Assembly (NCBI GenBank): GCA_002497025.1
Contig: DAMG01000054.1
Location: forward strand, 1-32,216
DNA length: 32,216 nucleotides
Origin: Euryarchaeota archaeon UBA126
GTDB lineage: Archaea > Thermoplasmatota > Poseidoniia > Poseidoniales > Thalassarchaeaceae
Reading direction: 5' to 3'
This document shows positions 25,065 through 31,442 of this stretch, piece by piece. The notes below the pieces were generated by a model that did no database searches, was not told the origin of the DNA, and was given only the letters and a program-made list of their open reading frames with translations. A program made the translations under genes and the position numbers. The first letter of the stretch is position 1, and each line of letters begins with the position of its first letter.

Positions 25065-25079
25065 CCAACCTCTGGTTGG
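25065..25079 (-). promoter_or_regulatory. Perfect hairpin in the aEF-2 leader overlapping its ribosome-binding site
   Basis: On the minus strand CCAACC, AGA, GGTTGG form a 6-bp stem with a 3-nt loop, ending 4 nt before the fusA ATG. The AGAGG that would serve as binding site is divided between loop and 3' arm. With the TATA box at 25101-25107 the transcript would begin near 25078, so this hairpin would be the 5' end of the mRNA. A regulatory effect is inferred. Confidence 0.45.
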
Positions 25080-25100
25080 CTCGGCGACCTGACATTGGTT

Positions 25101-25107
25101 CATAAAG
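25101..25107 (-). promoter_or_regulatory. TATA box of fusA
   Basis: The minus-strand reading is CTTTATG, centred about 44 bp upstream of the fusA ATG. This matches the spacing of the metG and uS12 TATA boxes in this window, and each predicts a leader of about 16-18 nt. It indicates that fusA is transcribed separately from, or in addition to, the uS12-uS7 transcript. Confidence 0.5.
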
Positions 25108-25111
25108 CCGA

Positions 25112-25132
25112 TTGTATCACTACGTGATACAA
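25112..25132. repeat. 21-bp perfect inverted repeat upstream of the fusA promoter
   Basis: TTGTATCAC, TAC, GTGATACAA form a perfect palindrome with 9-bp arms and a 3-bp centre. It lies 30 bp beyond the uS7 stop and 4 bp upstream of the fusA TATA box. It has the size and symmetry of an operator for a dimeric HTH regulator. As RNA it could instead be a 3'-end hairpin of the uS12-uS7 mRNA, but no T-tract follows it. Confidence 0.55.
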
Positions 25133-25162
25133 CGGAGAAGTATCCTGTGGTTATACTTGCCA

Positions 25163-25768
25163 TCAACGAGCAGATGCTGCTATGCGCTCAATCTCATCCT
25201 TCTTCCCTACTGCGAATGAGGCAACGTCTCCTGCTGCTGCTTTGTTGAGTTCGGAAATAATTCCTTGAGTTAGAGTTCGTGTGCTTTTTGCGGTTGCTGA
25301 TGCACAGCCCTTAGACAGATTACGTAAAGCCACGTCTAATCTACGACTTGGAGATGAATCTACTGCCTTAGGTTGACTAACAGCACCGAACTTTATGCGA
25401 GTAGTTTCTTCACAAGGTGCGGCATTAACTATAGCATCAATGAAATGTTGTAGGGGGTTCTCTCCGGTACGCTCGGCGATATTATCAAGAGCGGCTTCGA
25501 AGGCTTTTGCACAGTGTTGTTTCTTTCCACTGAACTTACCTGTTCTCATGAGATTGTTAATGAATCTTTCAATCACAGATAGTTTAGATTTACCGAACCA
25601 AGCATTAGCGTGTCTTCCGCCACTATGAGGGGTACCTATGGTTGTGAGATTGATGTAGGGGGCAAGGCCAGGATCGCCACAAACCACTTGTTGTGCGTCC
25701 CATTTATTGAAAACCATAGTGCCAATACCGGCTATTGGTTGAGATTGTTGAGCCTCTTCCTCTGACAT
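25163..25768 (-). CDS. rps7: 30S ribosomal protein S7 (uS7)
   Basis: uS7 nucleates assembly of the small-subunit head and lines the E site. The 201-residue protein has an acidic N-terminal extension. Family signatures follow: FNKWDAQQV, LAPYINL, SVIERFINNLMRTGKFSGKK, NPLQHFIDAIVNAAPCEETTRI, PSRRLDVALRNL and the C-terminal TQGIISELNKAAAGDVASFAVGKKDEIERIA in two adjoining parts. I use ATG 25768. The upstream GGTGAG that serves as its binding site contains the TGA stop of uS12, so translation is coupled. The frame also opens at GTG 25777. fusA follows downstream, the classical str-operon order. Confidence 0.97.
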   Translation of the reverse strand: MSEEEAQQSQPIAGIGTMVFNKWDAQQVVCGDPGLAPYINLTTIGTPHSGGRHANAWFGKSKLSVIERFINNLMRTGKFSGKKQHCAKAFEAALDNIAERTGENPLQHFIDAIVNAAPCEETTRIKFGAVSQPKAVDSSPSRRLDVALRNLSKGCASATAKSTRTLTQGIISELNKAAAGDVASFAVGKKDEIERIAASAR

Positions 25769-25773
25769 AATGC

Positions 25774-26214
25774 TCACCTTACAGGCTTCTCCTTACGGCC
25801 ACGAACCATCTCGTCTAATGACACGCCATTGACCTTGATTACTTTGAATCGAACACCTGGTAGGTCACCATAAGATCGCCCCATTCTACCTCCGATTCCT
25901 TCTACGAGAACCTCATCGTGCTCATCAATAAATGAAATCGCTCCATCTCCTGGAGCAAAGGCTGTGAGTTTGTTACCAGTTCGAATTAATGAAATCTTAA
26001 CCGCTTTGCGTATACCTGAGTTAGGTTGTTTAGCTTCAATCCCAACCTTCTCAATTACTATTCCTTTTGCTTGGGTGGAACCACGTAGTGGATCGTGTTT
26101 GAGAACGCCACCTTGGCGCCTCTTTGTTTCACGATTCTTGAATTTCCTTTCGTTCCAACGGAACTTCTTACGATCCTTCTTCATCTTTGGCCCTGAGAAT
26201 AAACCGCGACCCAA
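25774..26214 (-). CDS. rps12: 30S ribosomal protein S12 (uS12)
   Basis: uS12 sits at the decoding centre. The mature-looking product of 146 residues starts LGRGLFSGPKMKKDRKKFRW (the first residue read as Met) and contains DPLRGSTQAKGIVIEKVG, KQPNSGIRKAVKISLIRTGN and HDEVLVEGIGGRMGRSYGDL. This matches archaeal S12 length and motifs. The start is TTG 26214: GAGGTG (26221-26226, minus strand) lies 6 nt upstream. The frame continues 30 codons further to 26304, but that part crosses the TATA box and has no S12 similarity. Annotation from the first ATG-like codon would be wrong. Confidence 0.96.
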   Translation of the reverse strand: MGRGLFSGPKMKKDRKKFRWNERKFKNRETKRRQGGVLKHDPLRGSTQAKGIVIEKVGIEAKQPNSGIRKAVKISLIRTGNKLTAFAPGDGAISFIDEHDEVLVEGIGGRMGRSYGDLPGVRFKVIKVNGVSLDEMVRGRKEKPVR

Positions 26215-26253
26215 GTATAACACCTCAAAGGAACGCCCCGCCGACCTACCCCC

Positions 26254-26261
26254 CATATAAG
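26254..26261 (-). promoter_or_regulatory. TATA box of the uS12-uS7 operon
   Basis: The minus-strand reading is CTTATATG, centred about 43 bp upstream of the TTG start of uS12. Transcription would begin near 26231, giving a leader of about 17 nt that contains the GAGGTG binding site. Confidence 0.6.
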
Positions 26262-26272
26262 AGCGTGACGGA

Positions 26273-26304
26273 CTCACCAAAGGTGAGGGGACAGGTGGCC
26301 TCAC
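26273..26304. repeat. Overlapping alternative inverted repeats between uS12 and ubiD
   Basis: CTCACC (26273-26278), AAA, GGTGAG (26282-26287) form a perfect 6-bp inverted repeat. The same GTGAGG (26283-26288) can instead pair with CCTCAC (26299-26304). The element lies 12 bp upstream of the uS12 TATA box and 40 bp upstream of the divergent ubiD start. It could be an operator at DNA level or, if ubiD transcription starts before it, two mutually exclusive RNA hairpins. Confidence 0.45.
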
Positions 26305-26344
26305 TTCGCTAACATTGAAGCAGGAGTAACGTCGGGTTGGTCAC

Positions 26345-27616
26345 ATGGCCTTTAGGGACCTGTTGGCTGGAGCAACAGAAGTCAATGATGAAATTAGTGT
26401 AAATCACGATATGTTAACTCATTCCAGCAAGATGGAGCACAAGGCTATTGTGTTTAACAATATTTCAGAAACTAACGGCCTAAGATCCGCTGTTAATGTT
26501 CTAGCAAGAGACCGTATTTGTGCAATTTTTGATATTAGTCCTGGCGAATTAATTGACATACTTGCTTGGGCAATGGCGAACCCTACAGAACCCGATGTCG
26601 TTGATATTGAGAATAGTCCGGTTTTCGAAAATACACAAGAAATTGTTGATTTGACTAAAATCCCAATCCCCTGGCATTACCCAGAGGACAGAGGCAGGTA
26701 TCAATCAGCATCAGTGATTATAGCTGAATACGAGGGTATTAGAAATATGTCATTTCATAGACAATTTTTACGAGATAGAAATCATTGTGTATCTAGATTT
26801 GTCCCAAGACACCTAAGGACGATGACCGACAAGGCAAGGGCCAATGGTGACGAGATAAATATCGCAGTCGTAAACGGTCCCGATGCTACAGTTCTACTTG
26901 CGGCGGCAATGTCATTTACTCACGATTTGGACGAATTAACGGTAGCTGCTGCATTACATCAAAAGTTGCATGGAAAGCCACTCAAATTGGTTACTCTGTC
27001 TAACGGCATTCAAGTTCCTGCGGACTCAGAATACGCCATGGAAGCCCGAATTACATTGCGAGATGATGATGAAGGACCATACGTTGATATTACCGGTACT
27101 GTCGATGATATACGACAAGAACCTGTTATCGAATACGATACTGTACACCACAGAAACAAGGCTGTTTTCCACGCTCTAATTCCCGCAGAAGTAGAACATC
27201 GAACTCTGATGGGTCTTCCTAGAGCTCCCACAATCAAAGCCGCAGTAAACGCCGTAGTCCCATGTACAGATGTCTACATGACTGATGGAGGGAGTGGTTG
27301 GCTATCGGCAGTAGTTGCTATAGAACCTCAAAAGGAGAGTGACGGAGTTGCTGCTATACATGCCGCATTAGACGGACATCGATCGATGAAACAAGTCACC
27401 ATTGTAGACACCGACATAGATTGTTCCAATCCAGTTAGAGTAGAATGGGCATTGATGACTCGCTGGCAACCAGATAAAGACACTATCATTCTATCAGGCC
27501 AAAAAGGGTCAAGCCTAGATCCATCCAGAAGTGAAGACGGATTAACCAGTAAGATAGGAATAGATGCTACATTGCCCCCAGGCATCGACAGGAAGCCGTA
27601 TCAAAGCGTACTATGA
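26345..27616 (+). CDS. ubiD: UbiD-family decarboxylase, candidate anhydromevalonate-phosphate decarboxylase
   Basis: UbiD enzymes use prenylated FMN to decarboxylate unsaturated acids. The 423-residue protein shows the family layout. There is an N-terminal domain with SKMEHKAIVFNNI and ICAIFDISP, then GRYQSASVIIAEYEGIRNMS with HRQFLRDRNHCVSRFVPRHL, and INIAVVNGPDATVLLAAAMS. The metal/prFMN region SEYAMEARITL follows, then the DDEGPYVDITG loop (compare EGPFGD.TG), the VEWALMTRWQPDKD segment and a C-terminal LPPGIDRKPYQSVL. At about 420 residues it is shorter than bacterial UbiD (about 490) and like archaeal homologues that act on trans-anhydromevalonate 5-phosphate. An equally open option is decarboxylation of the futalosine-route naphthoate. 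It starts at ATG 26345. The TPR gene follows, with the stop TGA embedded in its GAGGTG. Confidence 0.85.
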   Translation: MAFRDLLAGATEVNDEISVNHDMLTHSSKMEHKAIVFNNISETNGLRSAVNVLARDRICAIFDISPGELIDILAWAMANPTEPDVVDIENSPVFENTQEIVDLTKIPIPWHYPEDRGRYQSASVIIAEYEGIRNMSFHRQFLRDRNHCVSRFVPRHLRTMTDKARANGDEINIAVVNGPDATVLLAAAMSFTHDLDELTVAAALHQKLHGKPLKLVTLSNGIQVPADSEYAMEARITLRDDDEGPYVDITGTVDDIRQEPVIEYDTVHHRNKAVFHALIPAEVEHRTLMGLPRAPTIKAAVNAVVPCTDVYMTDGGSGWLSAVVAIEPQKESDGVAAIHAALDGHRSMKQVTIVDTDIDCSNPVRVEWALMTRWQPDKDTIILSGQKGSSLDPSRSEDGLTSKIGIDATLPPGIDRKPYQSVL

Positions 27617-27625
27617 GGTGTCATT

Positions 27626-28603
27626 ATGGCCACAACCGACCTCGGTTCTAGCCTACAACACCCACGAAGGAGTCTAGGCAATCGCCACAGAAGTCAAGCA
27701 GAAAAATTTCTAAAATTATCTACCAATGATAACTCAAATATTTCTTGGGCAGAGCAAAGTGCTAGGCAAGCTGTTTTGCATGACTTCACACATCCAGACA
27801 ATTGGCGGATTTTGCTAACAATCAAATTGGAGTCAGAAGATTTTGTAGGAGCTCGAGCCGTTTTAGATGAATTATTTTTGATTCTCGGGAGAGATCCTGA
27901 TTTACTTTCCCAGTTGGATGGGATGGAACTAAAACAATCTGCAGTGAATCTACTTGAGGCCGCGTTATCTATCGACCCCCTCGATCCTGATAGTTGGTGG
28001 GAATTGACAACACAAGAAGGTGGGGTTGTGGAATTTTTACAGCGAATAAGAAATCTCGATTTCACCGACCAAAGAGCCAATATTTTGTTTTCAAGACGGA
28101 TGGAAAGATTACTTGCTGACGGGTATGAAGACGAATATCTAGAATTGACTAGAAAGTTACTTGCTCAAAGACCATCAAATCATGAGGCTTGGAAAAAAAT
28201 GGGGCAATTACACGAAAGACGAAACGAGTTCGATCAAGCGTGGTTTTGCTATGATCAAGCACAGACTCACTCGACTAATTTGACAACTAGGGATGATTTC
28301 AAAATTCGGATGGAGTCATTAATCGATGGAAAAGGGAAGATAGCTTGGAAAACACCTGATATCGCTGACAGGGTTGAATTCCTGACTAGGATGCAGGTTT
28401 TAGCCAACCCAACGTTGGAAATTGCAAAAGATGATGATGAACAAGAAGGAGATGAATTATCTGAAATCGATTATGCCAGAAAATTATTCACCGAAGAAAG
28501 ATTATCAGAGGCATTCTTCATTTGTAGGCGACTAGCAGCAGAAGGAGACTCAGAGGCGAAATCACTTGCAGAACAAATTCGTGAGGTGATGAACGATGAG
28601 TGA
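27626..28603 (+). CDS. TPR-like helical repeat protein
   Basis: I can place this 325-residue protein only as a tetratricopeptide-like scaffold. Helical pairs repeat through the length: AVLHDFTHPDNWRILLTIKL, AVNLLEAALSIDPLDPDSWW, LLAQRPSNHEAWKKMGQLHE followed by FDQAWFCYDQAQ, and a final ARKLFTEERLSEAFFICRRL unit. An acidic linker (DDDEQEGDELSE) precedes the last unit. There is no signal peptide or membrane helix. Such proteins usually organise complexes. It starts at ATG 27626 with GAGGTG (27616-27621) just after the ubiD stop. The Nudix gene overlaps its end by 8 bp, so ubiD, this gene and the Nudix gene form one operon. Confidence 0.75.
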   Translation: MATTDLGSSLQHPRRSLGNRHRSQAEKFLKLSTNDNSNISWAEQSARQAVLHDFTHPDNWRILLTIKLESEDFVGARAVLDELFLILGRDPDLLSQLDGMELKQSAVNLLEAALSIDPLDPDSWWELTTQEGGVVEFLQRIRNLDFTDQRANILFSRRMERLLADGYEDEYLELTRKLLAQRPSNHEAWKKMGQLHERRNEFDQAWFCYDQAQTHSTNLTTRDDFKIRMESLIDGKGKIAWKTPDIADRVEFLTRMQVLANPTLEIAKDDDEQEGDELSEIDYARKLFTEERLSEAFFICRRLAAEGDSEAKSLAEQIREVMNDE

Positions 28604-29000
28604 AGAAGATCCTTGGGTTGTCGTTTGGGCTGTACCAAAGGAGTCATTGGATATTCCATGTTGGTTAATGGTAAATCATGTAGAACGAGGTTGGGAGTTA
28701 CCCGGTGGAAAAGTCGACGATTCCGAATCTATTGACATATCTGCATTAAGAGAGTTATTTGAGGAAACTGGGTTACTTGGAACCGCTACTCATTTTGATG
28801 AAAATATCCTCTCTAATGGCACAGTTGTTAGGGTGGAAATTGATGAAGAACCCCAGCCCTATGGCTGGGAATCCGAGGATGGAATGATTAGCGAAGTTGG
28901 TTGGTGTGTGGAAATTCCTGTAGAATTATATTGGGGGGAAAAAGAGATTCAACGTTTACTGGATTACGATTGGAGAGATTCTAGTAGTCTAGCGTCCTGA
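28596..29000 (+). CDS. Nudix hydrolase
   Basis: This small (134-residue) Nudix-fold hydrolase would cleave a nucleoside-diphosphate-linked substrate. The Nudix box runs from GGKVDDSESIDISALRELFE into ETGLL (about 37-61): Gly, Glu, then REL.EE.GL with the metal-binding Glu residues present. The substrate cannot be told from sequence. It starts at ATG 28596 with GAGGTGA (28583-28589) 6 nt upstream, overlapping the TPR gene by 8 bp. Its last 37 bp are also coding on the other strand for the end of the convergent helical-repeat gene. Confidence 0.85.
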   Translation: MSEEDPWVVVWAVPKESLDIPCWLMVNHVERGWELPGGKVDDSESIDISALRELFEETGLLGTATHFDENILSNGTVVRVEIDEEPQPYGWESEDGMISEVGWCVEIPVELYWGEKEIQRLLDYDWRDSSSLAS

Positions 29001-29914
29001 ATGTCTTTTGACTTCTCCAACAAGGAGTTCTTCCATTCTTGCTCACCAAGTATTTCTGCTGCGTCGAGAATTATTCCTAAATCAGTTCTTTCAGTACCAC
29101 CAACATCCTCAGTCAATATTGAGAATATTGATTCTATAACATCCCGTACATCTTGTTCATTTGCAGGAACCCATGATGAACCGGGGACGGACCGGGGTCC
29201 TGCATTCTCTATTCTGTACAACATTCTTGGAGCGTCTTCTGTAACTTCTTCCAATGCTAAATCAAGCCATTCTAATGATGCTACGACCGCCTCTGCTTCC
29301 ATTTCTGCCTGTATGAAAATTGCTCTAGCAGTCCAAAGATGCCTCATAGCAGGATCTAAATCATCCATAGCAGTCAATATTCTGCCTACTTCTAAACGGG
29401 ATAAACCTCTGATTTCATCAGGGAATCCACTATCCTTAGTAATTTCAGCATGTATGGCCATAGCCATCATGATTTCTCCATTATTACTATGCCAATTTGC
29501 CTGATTTAACATCGATATTCCATGCAAAGCTGTATTTGGTGCAATCGCCTTCAAACGTTCAGAACACCAACGTAATTCTTGTCCTGAAGCATCGATGCCA
29601 TCAACAGCTAATAGCGCTCTTTCCATTCTAATTCGGACCTCACATTCTAAGTCACGTTCTTCTTTTGAACGTGAACGAAAAAGTAAATCTTCACTGATTA
29701 TTACTGCTTTTGCTATATCTCCTTCGACTAACAAACGTTGCAGCCCCAATACATCTCTTTGTAATCGACTTAATCTCGAAAGTAGTTCGTCTGGGCCTTC
29801 TAATTGCTCGATTAACATGGATGATGATAATTGCAAAATTAGTTCATCTGGGATTTCGGAAACCTTAATTGAACCTGAATTCAAATCTGAGAGAATTTTT
29901 CTGATGTCCTTCAT
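28964..29914 (-). CDS. Helical repeat (TPR-like) protein, unknown function
   Basis: This 316-residue protein is predicted all-helical and reads like degenerate TPR units: LQRLLVEGDIAKAVIISEDL, ERALLAVDGIDASGQELRWC, LHGISMLNQANWHSNNGEIM, EVGRILTAMDDLDPAMRHLW followed by TARAIFIQ, and AAEILGEQEWKNSLLEKSKD. No catalytic motif, signal peptide or membrane helix is visible. The start ATG 29914 overlaps the DHH gene stop by 4 nt (ATGA), so it is translated after the phosphoesterase in the same operon. It may be a scaffold for that enzyme, which is inference. Its 3' end overlaps the Nudix gene on the other strand. Confidence 0.7.
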   Translation of the reverse strand: MKDIRKILSDLNSGSIKVSEIPDELILQLSSSMLIEQLEGPDELLSRLSRLQRDVLGLQRLLVEGDIAKAVIISEDLLFRSRSKEERDLECEVRIRMERALLAVDGIDASGQELRWCSERLKAIAPNTALHGISMLNQANWHSNNGEIMMAMAIHAEITKDSGFPDEIRGLSRLEVGRILTAMDDLDPAMRHLWTARAIFIQAEMEAEAVVASLEWLDLALEEVTEDAPRMLYRIENAGPRSVPGSSWVPANEQDVRDVIESIFSILTEDVGGTERTDLGIILDAAEILGEQEWKNSLLEKSKDIQDARLLESLQS

Positions 29915-30888
29915 TGTATCAACTCCGATGATAGTGTGGCCAATAAAACGGACTTCAATTCTACTTCATCGGAAGTTCCGGACCAGCCAGCAGCACCAGC
30001 ATGGCCACCCCCATCTCCCCCCAATCGTTCGGCGATTTTTTCCATCAACTCACCGAGATGGATGCCCTGATTAGTTGCAGTTCTACTCGCCCTAGAGCTT
30101 AACCTGAGGTCTGAAGAATTCTTTTTGTAAACAAAAGAAGCATGTGCTCCAGATGCCAATAATGCATGTGCAACTAAACCCTCGTTAGTACCAGCTCGGG
30201 TAATCGAGACAAAAAATTCTCCAACTTCGTGTACGGTAGAACGAGAGACTGCTTTATGAATAGAAATACGTTGTGAATGATTTAAATCCTCAGATTCTAC
30301 TTTTTCTATTACATCTACAATATCTATTCCAGATGCTTTACAAATCTCGTCGACTCTTCTATGACAACCCGGTCTGCTATGTTTGAATCGACCCGTGTCA
30401 GAAATAATTGCGCTGAGGAGAAGAGTTCCTTGGTCGGGATTTATTTCAAGACCTTTACTTTGGAACCAGTCCCAAACCATTTCTGCTGTAGAGGAATAAT
30501 CCCCCTTCAATTCCAAGGCGCCCTCAGGCCAATTATCAGATGCCGCCGAGTGATGATCAACGATACAAAGTGGGACATCTGGAAGTTTGAAGCCTATTTG
30601 GCTAGGAGAGGCGCAATCAACTACGATTATCCCAGCTAACTTTCGTGGCAAAGCAGGCCTATTTTGGTCGATTTGTTGGTAGTCAACCACCATGCCATCG
30701 AGTATTTTCTGGGCTAAACTTCCAACATAAACGCCACAGGCCTTAGCGTCCTTACCTATTGCAGATGCTAGGACAATTCCTGATGCAATTGTATCCATAT
30801 CCCCGTTTCTATGAGTTATGACTGCAATTGGTCCAGTACGAGTATGGGATGATATCCAATCGCTCATTGCAGCGAAATTAATCGACAT
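29911..30888 (-). CDS. DHH/DHHA1-family phosphoesterase (NrnA/RecJ-like)
   Basis: This 325-residue protein of the DHH superfamily uses metal-dependent phosphoesterase chemistry on short oligonucleotides, cyclic dinucleotide products or single-stranded nucleic acid. Motif I is THRNGDMDTIAS (25-36) with Asp30 and Asp32, motif II is IVVDCASPSQIG, and the name-giving motif is IVDHHSA. ILLSAIISDTGRF-like LLLSAIISDTGRFKHSR follows. The C-terminal DHHA1 part ends with the RSSGGGHAGAAG-like GGDGGGHAGAAGWSG. It starts at ATG 30888 with GGTGA 7 nt upstream; a TTG lies one codon earlier. A DHH gene beside prefoldin beta is a common arrangement in archaea. Whether it is NrnA-like or an archaeal RecJ/GAN-type protein is not decided here. 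Confidence 0.88.
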   Translation of the reverse strand: MSINFAAMSDWISSHTRTGPIAVITHRNGDMDTIASGIVLASAIGKDAKACGVYVGSLAQKILDGMVVDYQQIDQNRPALPRKLAGIIVVDCASPSQIGFKLPDVPLCIVDHHSAASDNWPEGALELKGDYSSTAEMVWDWFQSKGLEINPDQGTLLLSAIISDTGRFKHSRPGCHRRVDEICKASGIDIVDVIEKVESEDLNHSQRISIHKAVSRSTVHEVGEFFVSITRAGTNEGLVAHALLASGAHASFVYKKNSSDLRLSSRASRTATNQGIHLGELMEKIAERLGGDGGGHAGAAGWSGTSDEVELKSVLLATLSSELIQ

Positions 30889-30901
30889 CAAATTTCACCA
30901 C

Positions 30902-31204
30902 TCATTCAGGCGACTCAGATGCTTCATTATACTGTGCGATAAGTTCCGATTCCCTAGCACTGAGTGATTGTAAGTGAGCCTCAATAGTTTCCTTGGAAGA
31001 TTCTAGATCATTGGACAACGAATCTCTATCATCTACCTCCAACAATACTCCTCCAAGAGCTCGATAAACGGCTCTTTCGGGTAATTGATCTTTCAGTGCC
31101 TCTATAGTAAGTGAAATTTCATTGAATTGGCTAGTCAAGGATTGAATCTGTCCCCGTAAAAGTTGTAATTCCTGAACTAGGCTCTGAAGTTGCTGTTGAT
31201 CCAT
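30902..31204 (-). CDS. pfdB: Prefoldin beta subunit
   Basis: Prefoldin (GimC) is a jellyfish-shaped hexamer (two alpha, four beta) that hands unfolded proteins to the thermosome. The 100-residue subunit has the usual design: an N-terminal coiled-coil helix (LQSLVQELQLLRGQIQSLTS), a short beta hairpin region with ERAVYRALGGVLLEV (the conserved YR.lG..l segment), and a C-terminal coiled-coil helix (about 60-95). The ATG 31204 follows GAGGG. It lies between pcc1 and the DHH gene on the same strand. Confidence 0.88.
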   Translation of the reverse strand: MDQQQLQSLVQELQLLRGQIQSLTSQFNEISLTIEALKDQLPERAVYRALGGVLLEVDDRDSLSNDLESSKETIEAHLQSLSARESELIAQYNEASESPE

Positions 31205-31223
31205 GTTTTCTCAACCCTCTGAT

Positions 31224-31442
31224 TTAGTCAACTGCTTTCAAGGCGTCGTAGGCAGCAGAAAGCCCTCTCATTACTGTATTCCATCGGGCTCGCATATCAA
31301 CAAATACTGGCTCACTTTCCTCTACTGTAATACAATCTTCAGATCGGTATACTTCCGCTTCGGTAGATAATGCCGCCTCTAGCGAACTAGCGTAGGAGCT
31401 ATTGATTCGCAAAGTGAGTTTGAGTGAATCACTCTTCTTCAT
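31224..31442 (-). CDS. pcc1: KEOPS complex subunit Pcc1
   Basis: Pcc1 is the dimerising subunit of KEOPS, which makes t6A37 in ANN-decoding tRNAs together with Kae1, Bud32 and Cgi121. The 72-residue product has the family layout: a first strand LKLTLRINSS, helix YASSLEAALSTEA, strand ITVEESEPVFVDMRA and a C-terminal helix RWNTVMRGLSAAYDALKAV. I use ATG 31442; the frame also opens at GTG 31460. Both overlap the end of the eL43 gene. The identification also rests on position, since pcc1 lies next to pfdB and eL43 in many archaea. Confidence 0.8.
   Translation of the reverse strand: MKKSDSLKLTLRINSSYASSLEAALSTEAEVYRSEDCITVEESEPVFVDMRARWNTVMRGLSAAYDALKAVD

Noticed and set aside
25112..25132. Intrinsic terminator for the uS12-uS7 transcript
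   Set aside because: The stem is AT-rich with no T-tract after it on the minus strand, and the position at the TATA box of fusA fits an operator better.
26217..26304. Extra N-terminal codons on uS12
   Set aside because: The archaeal S12 N terminus starts at the TTG at 26214 with a strong binding site. The extension overlaps the TATA box and the inverted repeats.
29001..29504. 167-codon open frame antisense to the helical-repeat gene
   Set aside because: Its Ser/Ile-rich translation mirrors the opposite gene. It has no binding site and no conserved motif.
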